From a bacterium (GTDB taxonomy: Bacteria > Nitrospinota_A > UBA7883 > JACRGQ01), in assembly GCA_021815535.1 (NCBI GenBank), contig JAKAGL010000173.1, positions 1-5,548 on the forward strand: a DNA stretch of 5,548 nucleotides. The letters run 5' to 3'. A program made the position numbers and the translations under genes. This document shows positions 1-5,548 of this stretch, in pieces. A model generated the notes under the pieces. It was given only the letters and a program-made list of their open reading frames with translations, ran no database searches and had not been told where the DNA came from. The number at the start of each line of letters is the position of its first letter. Within the stretch, counting starts at the first letter, position 1.

Positions 1-258
1 CGCCTTTTCCAGATTCACCACCGTTTTGGGTTTGTAGCCGCCGATGACCGTGCGGTCGAGCGACTCCTTCGATACGTCGAAGAGGGCGCTGTTGCCCGAA
101 AACTCCTTGGCGGTAAGGCAGACTCCGTCGATGGCGATGGAATCGCCGATGGCGGCATCGGTCCAGAAACCGGGGGCGTCGATGACCAAGCGCGCCGCTT
201 TTCCCGCAAGGGTGAGCGAGCCTACCAGGCCCGTGGCCTGAACGATTCCGGTGAACAT
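1..258 (-). CDS. ribE: Riboflavin synthase, alpha-type (N-terminal part, runs off the left edge)
   Basis: Riboflavin synthase converts two molecules of 6,7-dimethyl-8-ribityllumazine into riboflavin plus a pyrimidine that is recycled; this is the last step of cytosolic riboflavin synthesis. The visible 86 codons begin with MFTGIV, the almost invariant N-terminus of this family, and continue with the lumazine-binding segment GDSIAIDGVCLT (residues 38-49) and a closing VVNLEKA (80-86) that matches the usual end region of the first lumazine-binding repeat. Family members are roughly 200-220 residues with two such repeats, so the second repeat lies outside the window. Residue 44 is Asp where many homologues have Asn (VNGVCLT), a mild variation. 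The ATG is fixed by the MFTGIV motif and overlaps the ribD stop by one base (TGATG), so translation is probably coupled to ribD. The gene is called ribE or ribC depending on the organism. The reading frame is open to the window edge. Confidence 0.96.
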   Translation of the reverse strand, partial: MFTGIVQATGLVGSLTLAGKAARLVIDAPGFWTDAAIGDSIAIDGVCLTAKEFSGNSALFDVSKESLDRTVIGGYKPKTVVNLEKA

Positions 259-260
259 CA
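256..260 (-). promoter_or_regulatory. TGATG stop/start overlap coupling ribD to ribE
   Basis: On the minus strand the ribD stop TGA (260-258) shares its last base with the ribE start ATG (258-256). A GAAGGG purine run at 278-273 lies inside the end of ribD, but it is 14 nt from the ATG, longer than a usual Shine-Dalgarno spacing. Re-initiation by ribosomes that finish ribD is therefore the likely route for starting ribE. The overlap is seen directly; the coupling is inferred. Confidence 0.8.
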
Positions 261-1373
261 GCGGATAATATACCCTTCTATCAGAAAATTCGTTTTGTAT
301 TTTGTTTGCCGGTCATCGCCGATGGGAGTGACGGTCATATTATCTATTTTGATCGCCCCGGTGATCCCCTTGACCCCGGCGCCGCCGAAGACGGAAAAAC
401 GTCCGCTGCCGCCCAAAAGAACCGGGGCGTAGAAGAGGGCAAGCTTATCGACGATCCCTTCGTTCAAGGCGGCGGTGTAGAGTTCCGCCCCCCCTTCCAG
501 CAGGAGGTTCACAACGCCCCGTTTACCCAGTTCAACCATCAGTTCCTTGAGATTTACCCGTTTGTTTTTTTCCGGCAGACGGAGCACGGTTGCCCCTTCT
601 TCCTCCAGCGCTTTCGCGCGGCGGCTGTTATCGCTAGCCGTCGCGATGATGACTTTTCCGCCAACAGAATGGAGCACCGAAGCGGCCGGGGAAGTATCCA
701 GGCCGGTATCAACGATCACACGCAGGGGATACCTGATATTATCCTTTTTTTTAAGCCGGACGTTCAGGCGCGGGTCGTCTTTGAGGAGGGTATTCACCCC
801 AACCATGATGGCATCGCTGGCGGCACGCATTTCGTGAACCTTTACTCGGGACAATTCATTGCTGATCCATTTGCTCGTGCCGTCTTCGGCGGCGATTTTG
901 CCATCCAGACTGCATGCCGCTTTCAGTGTTACGTAAGGGATATTTTGGGTGATGAATTTGCTCCATCCTTCGTTGAGTTGCCGGGCCTCCTTTTGCAGCA
1001 GGCCGACCATTACGGTGAGGCCGGCCTTTTTGAGGCGTGCGATCCCTTTGCCAGAGACCAGCGGATTGGGATCGGGTGTGGCGATGACCACCTTGGCGAT
1101 TCCGGCCTCGATGACGGCATCGGCGCAGGGGGGCGTTTTGCCGTGATGGGAGCAAGGCTCCAGGGTGATATAGAGCGTGGCTCCTTTGGCATTAGCCCTG
1201 GCTTTTTTTATGGCGACGATTTCGGCGTGATCTTTACCCGCTTTTTCGTGAAAGCCCTCGGCGATAATCTTGCCGTTTTTAATAAGCACAGCGCCGACAA
1301 GCGGGTTGGGACTCGTGCGCCCACGGGCCTTTTCAGCCAGCGCGAGCGCACGGAGCATGAATTCCGGTTTCAT
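258..1373 (-). CDS. ribD: Bifunctional diaminohydroxyphosphoribosylaminopyrimidine deaminase / 5-amino-6-(5-phosphoribosylamino)uracil reductase
   Basis: RibD carries out two consecutive cytosolic steps of riboflavin synthesis: zinc-dependent deamination of the pyrimidine ring, then NADPH-dependent reduction of the ribosyl side chain. The protein is complete at 371 residues (E. coli RibD is about 367). The N-terminal cytidine-deaminase-like domain (about 1-145) has TSPNPLVGAVL (20-30), the HAE motif with zinc ligand His49 and catalytic Glu51, and PCSHHGKTPPC (73-83) with zinc ligands Cys74 and Cys83. The C-terminal reductase domain (about 146-371) has SLDGKIA (155-161), WIS (169-171), SDAIMVGVNTLLKDDPRL (186-203), LLLEGGAEL (290-298) and APVLLGG (316-322). 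The first ATG is preferred over Met6 because EFMLRALALA (4-13) matches the conserved N-terminal helix of the family. It starts 11 nt after the ppdK stop with only a weak AGG two bases upstream, so coupling to ppdK translation is plausible. No FMN riboswitch precedes it: the upstream DNA is ppdK coding sequence. Confidence 0.97.
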   Translation of the reverse strand: MKPEFMLRALALAEKARGRTSPNPLVGAVLIKNGKIIAEGFHEKAGKDHAEIVAIKKARANAKGATLYITLEPCSHHGKTPPCADAVIEAGIAKVVIATPDPNPLVSGKGIARLKKAGLTVMVGLLQKEARQLNEGWSKFITQNIPYVTLKAACSLDGKIAAEDGTSKWISNELSRVKVHEMRAASDAIMVGVNTLLKDDPRLNVRLKKKDNIRYPLRVIVDTGLDTSPAASVLHSVGGKVIIATASDNSRRAKALEEEGATVLRLPEKNKRVNLKELMVELGKRGVVNLLLEGGAELYTAALNEGIVDKLALFYAPVLLGGSGRFSVFGGAGVKGITGAIKIDNMTVTPIGDDRQTKYKTNFLIEGYIIR

Positions 1374-1384
1374 TGCCTACAACG

Positions 1385-4033
<2,649 letters not shown>

Positions 4034-4039
4034 GATAGT

Positions 4040-4046
4040 CTCCCTT
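4040..4046 (-). promoter_or_regulatory. Shine-Dalgarno sequence of ppdK
   Basis: The minus strand reads AAGGGAG here, then a six-base spacer (ACTATC) and the GTG start codon. It is the clearest ribosome-binding site in the window and supports GTG at 4033 as the start, rather than an internal ATG that would remove part of the conserved N-terminal FFGPGKADG segment. It occupies a large part of the 24-nt gap between glyS and ppdK, which shows no inverted repeat or T-run terminator in the direction of transcription. Confidence 0.85.
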
Positions 4047-4057
4047 ATACTTTTCTT

Positions 4058-5548
4058 TTATTCTTTAAATACGAGTTTTGAAAAATCCGCGACGTCGCCG
4101 AACAGGTTCGCCGCTTGACGCAAAAGCCCCAGCCTGTTGCGTTTTTTTACTTCATCGCTGTCATTTACCATCACGCCGTCGAAGAACGCGTCCACCGCTC
4201 CGCGTATGCCGGCGATCTCTTGCAACACACCGGCGTAATCTTTCGCCGCTTTTAAAGGGAACGCTTTCGCGGCGCACTGTTTCAGTGCGGCGAGCAGCGC
4301 TTTTTCCACCGGCTCGGCCAGCGCCGTTTCGTTCACCGCGGCATCGAGGTGGTCTTTTGAAATGTTGGCGGCGCGGCGGAAGGTGGTGGAAAGCGCCTCG
4401 GCGTATGGCTCAGATTTCATGGCTTGCAGGGCTTCGCAGCGCGCCAGTGCATCGGGCAAGGCGTCGAACCCGGCGGCCAGTACCGCGTCGATAACGTCAT
4501 AGGTGAGGCCACGCTGCTGAAATTCCCCTTTGATGCGTCCGGCGAAGAACTCCGCAAGATCCGCCTCGGCCTTGGCGGCGTTGGCTTTGAGGCCGTTGGG
4601 CAGGGCGCAGGTCCCAGCGGTAATGACCTGTTTCAGGCCGGCAGAGGCGCCGGACATGAGAATGCGGATGATGCCCAGCGCGTGACGGCGCAACGAGAAC
4701 GGGTCTTCGCTGCCGGATGGGATCATCCCAAGCGCGAAACATCCGGCCAGCGTATCGATCTTGTCGGCAAGCGCCACGCATGTTGCGACCGGCGTGGAGG
4801 GGAGGGAATCGCCCGAAAAGCGGGGGCGGTAATGTTCGTCAATAGCCTGTGCCACCACACCGTTGATCCCTTCCGCCTTCGCATATTCGCGTCCCATGAT
4901 CCCTTGCAGCTCGGGGAATTCAAAGACCGCTTGCGTGGCAAGGTCCGCCTTGCAGAGCTCGGCGGCGGCTATCACCTGCGTCACTTCGGACGGGCAGATG
5001 GTTTTTGCGATATCGGCGGCGATGACCGCCACGCGATCCACCTTGTCGGCAACGGTACCCAGGCCCTTCATATAGTTGATGCCGGAGAGTTTTTGCTTGA
5101 AGTGCGTCAGTGGATGTTTGCGATCTTCGTCGAAGAAGAAACGCGCGTCCGAAAGGCGCGCTTCCAGCACCCGCTCGTACCCGGCGCGGACGGGGGAAAT
5201 GTCGGCGCAGCGGATGTTGCTGAACGCAACGAATTTATTGGTCAACGCGCCGTTCTTGTCTTCCACCGGGAAGTACCGCTGGTGGTGCATCATCACGGTG
5301 ACGAGCAACTCGCGCGGGAGTTCGAGGTATTTTTCCTTGAACGAGCCGACGACCGCCACCGGGTTTTCGGTGAGGTAGCAGACCTCCTCCATCAGCTCGA
5401 CGTGGCGGATGGGATTCAGCCCCTGCGCGGCTAGTTCGGCGAACTGTTTTTCGATCGAGGCGCGTCGTTTTTCGGGATCGGCGATGACGCCCGCCTTTTC
5501 CATGATCGGTTCATAGTCGGCGGGGGAAGCGATCGTAACCAGATCGGA
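4058..5548 (-). CDS. glyS: Glycine--tRNA ligase beta subunit (C-terminal part, runs off the right edge)
   Basis: GlyS is the beta subunit of the bacterial alpha2beta2 glycyl-tRNA synthetase. It partners with the catalytic alpha subunit GlyQ and supplies much of the tRNA recognition when tRNA-Gly is charged in the cytosol. The frame is open from the right edge to the TAA at 4060-4058, giving 496 visible residues. Whole family members are about 690, so roughly 190 N-terminal residues lie outside. The ATG at 5503 is internal: the 15 codons before it are in frame and read like GlyS (SPADYEPI before MEKAGVIAD). Recognisable blocks, numbered in the fragment, are GSFKEKYLELPRELL (68-82), HHQRYFPVEDK (88-98), RLSDARFFFDED (131-142), the KADLATQAVFEFPELQGIMG stretch (200-219), EHYRPRFSGD (238-247), ALADKIDTL (259-267) and DPFSLRRHALGI (282-293). 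The C-terminal anticodon-binding (DALR-like) region includes FRRAANI (390-396), VDAFFDGVMVN (452-462) and NRLGLL (471-476). GlyQ would be expected immediately upstream, beyond the right edge. Confidence 0.97.
   Translation of the reverse strand, partial: SDLVTIASPADYEPIMEKAGVIADPEKRRASIEKQFAELAAQGLNPIRHVELMEEVCYLTENPVAVVGSFKEKYLELPRELLVTVMMHHQRYFPVEDKNGALTNKFVAFSNIRCADISPVRAGYERVLEARLSDARFFFDEDRKHPLTHFKQKLSGINYMKGLGTVADKVDRVAVIAADIAKTICPSEVTQVIAAAELCKADLATQAVFEFPELQGIMGREYAKAEGINGVVAQAIDEHYRPRFSGDSLPSTPVATCVALADKIDTLAGCFALGMIPSGSEDPFSLRRHALGIIRILMSGASAGLKQVITAGTCALPNGLKANAAKAEADLAEFFAGRIKGEFQQRGLTYDVIDAVLAAGFDALPDALARCEALQAMKSEPYAEALSTTFRRAANISKDHLDAAVNETALAEPVEKALLAALKQCAAKAFPLKAAKDYAGVLQEIAGIRGAVDAFFDGVMVNDSDEVKKRNRLGLLRQAANLFGDVADFSKLVFKE

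Noticed and set aside
258..1373. Impression that ribD is compositionally foreign, from AT-rich patches such as 901-960 (about 45% GC)
   Set aside because: A hand count over 301-1380 gave about 57% GC. Sampled ppdK stretches ranged from about 52% to over 70%, so the patches are local variation and do not indicate transfer.
1374..1384. A possible terminator or FMN riboswitch between ppdK and ribD
   Set aside because: The gap is only 11 nt and flanked directly by coding sequence. There is no room for either element, and no stem or T-run is present.
4034..4085. An AT-rich pocket at the glyS/ppdK junction with TATAAG-like and TTTAAA-like words, a possible internal promoter for ppdK
   Set aside because: No convincing -35/-10 pair with proper spacing could be fixed. 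The AT-richness comes from the last glyS codons, the TAA and the sequence around the Shine-Dalgarno, so a promoter was not annotated.
5501..5503. ATG at 5503 as the glyS start
   Set aside because: The frame stays open to the window edge with GlyS-like residues, and a protein started here would lack about 200 conserved N-terminal residues. The gene is truncated by the window, not short.

Overview
This window holds bacterial housekeeping metabolism. It has four protein genes, all read leftward on the minus strand, in the order glyS (5' end cut by the right edge), ppdK, ribD and ribE (3' end cut by the left edge). Coding density is close to 100%: the gaps are 24 nt (glyS/ppdK) and 11 nt (ppdK/ribD), and ribD and ribE overlap by one base. 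No terminator, promoter, RNA gene, repeat, insertion sequence or CRISPR array could be supported, so the layout looks like one co-transcribed unit whose promoter lies beyond the right edge.

Region by region. Positions 5548-4058 carry the C-terminal two thirds or so of the glycyl-tRNA synthetase beta subunit, including its anticodon-binding end. Positions 4033-1385 carry a complete 882-residue pyruvate, phosphate dikinase, started by GTG behind a good Shine-Dalgarno sequence. Positions 1373-258 carry a complete bifunctional riboflavin deaminase/reductase RibD. Positions 258-1 carry the first 86 residues of riboflavin synthase (alpha-type), started through a TGATG stop/start overlap with ribD.

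Functionally, RibD and riboflavin synthase act in one pathway: RibD makes the pyrimidine intermediate and riboflavin synthase does the last step. PPDK interconverts pyruvate and phosphoenolpyruvate, and GlySQ charges tRNA-Gly. Linkage of these three functions is not mechanistically explained by the sequence and most simply reflects a compact housekeeping operon.

The organism is a bacterium with a two-subunit (alpha2beta2) glycyl-tRNA synthetase, moderately high GC (about 57% by hand count over the ribD region) and a PPDK-based pyruvate/PEP node. From general memory, a glyS-ppdK neighbourhood recalls Geobacter-like Desulfobacterota/deltaproteobacteria or related phyla. That placement is an inference and was not tested.

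I looked for an unusual system and found none. The long plus-strand reading frames (up to 471 codons) are shadows of the minus-strand genes and have a simple codon-usage explanation, given below.
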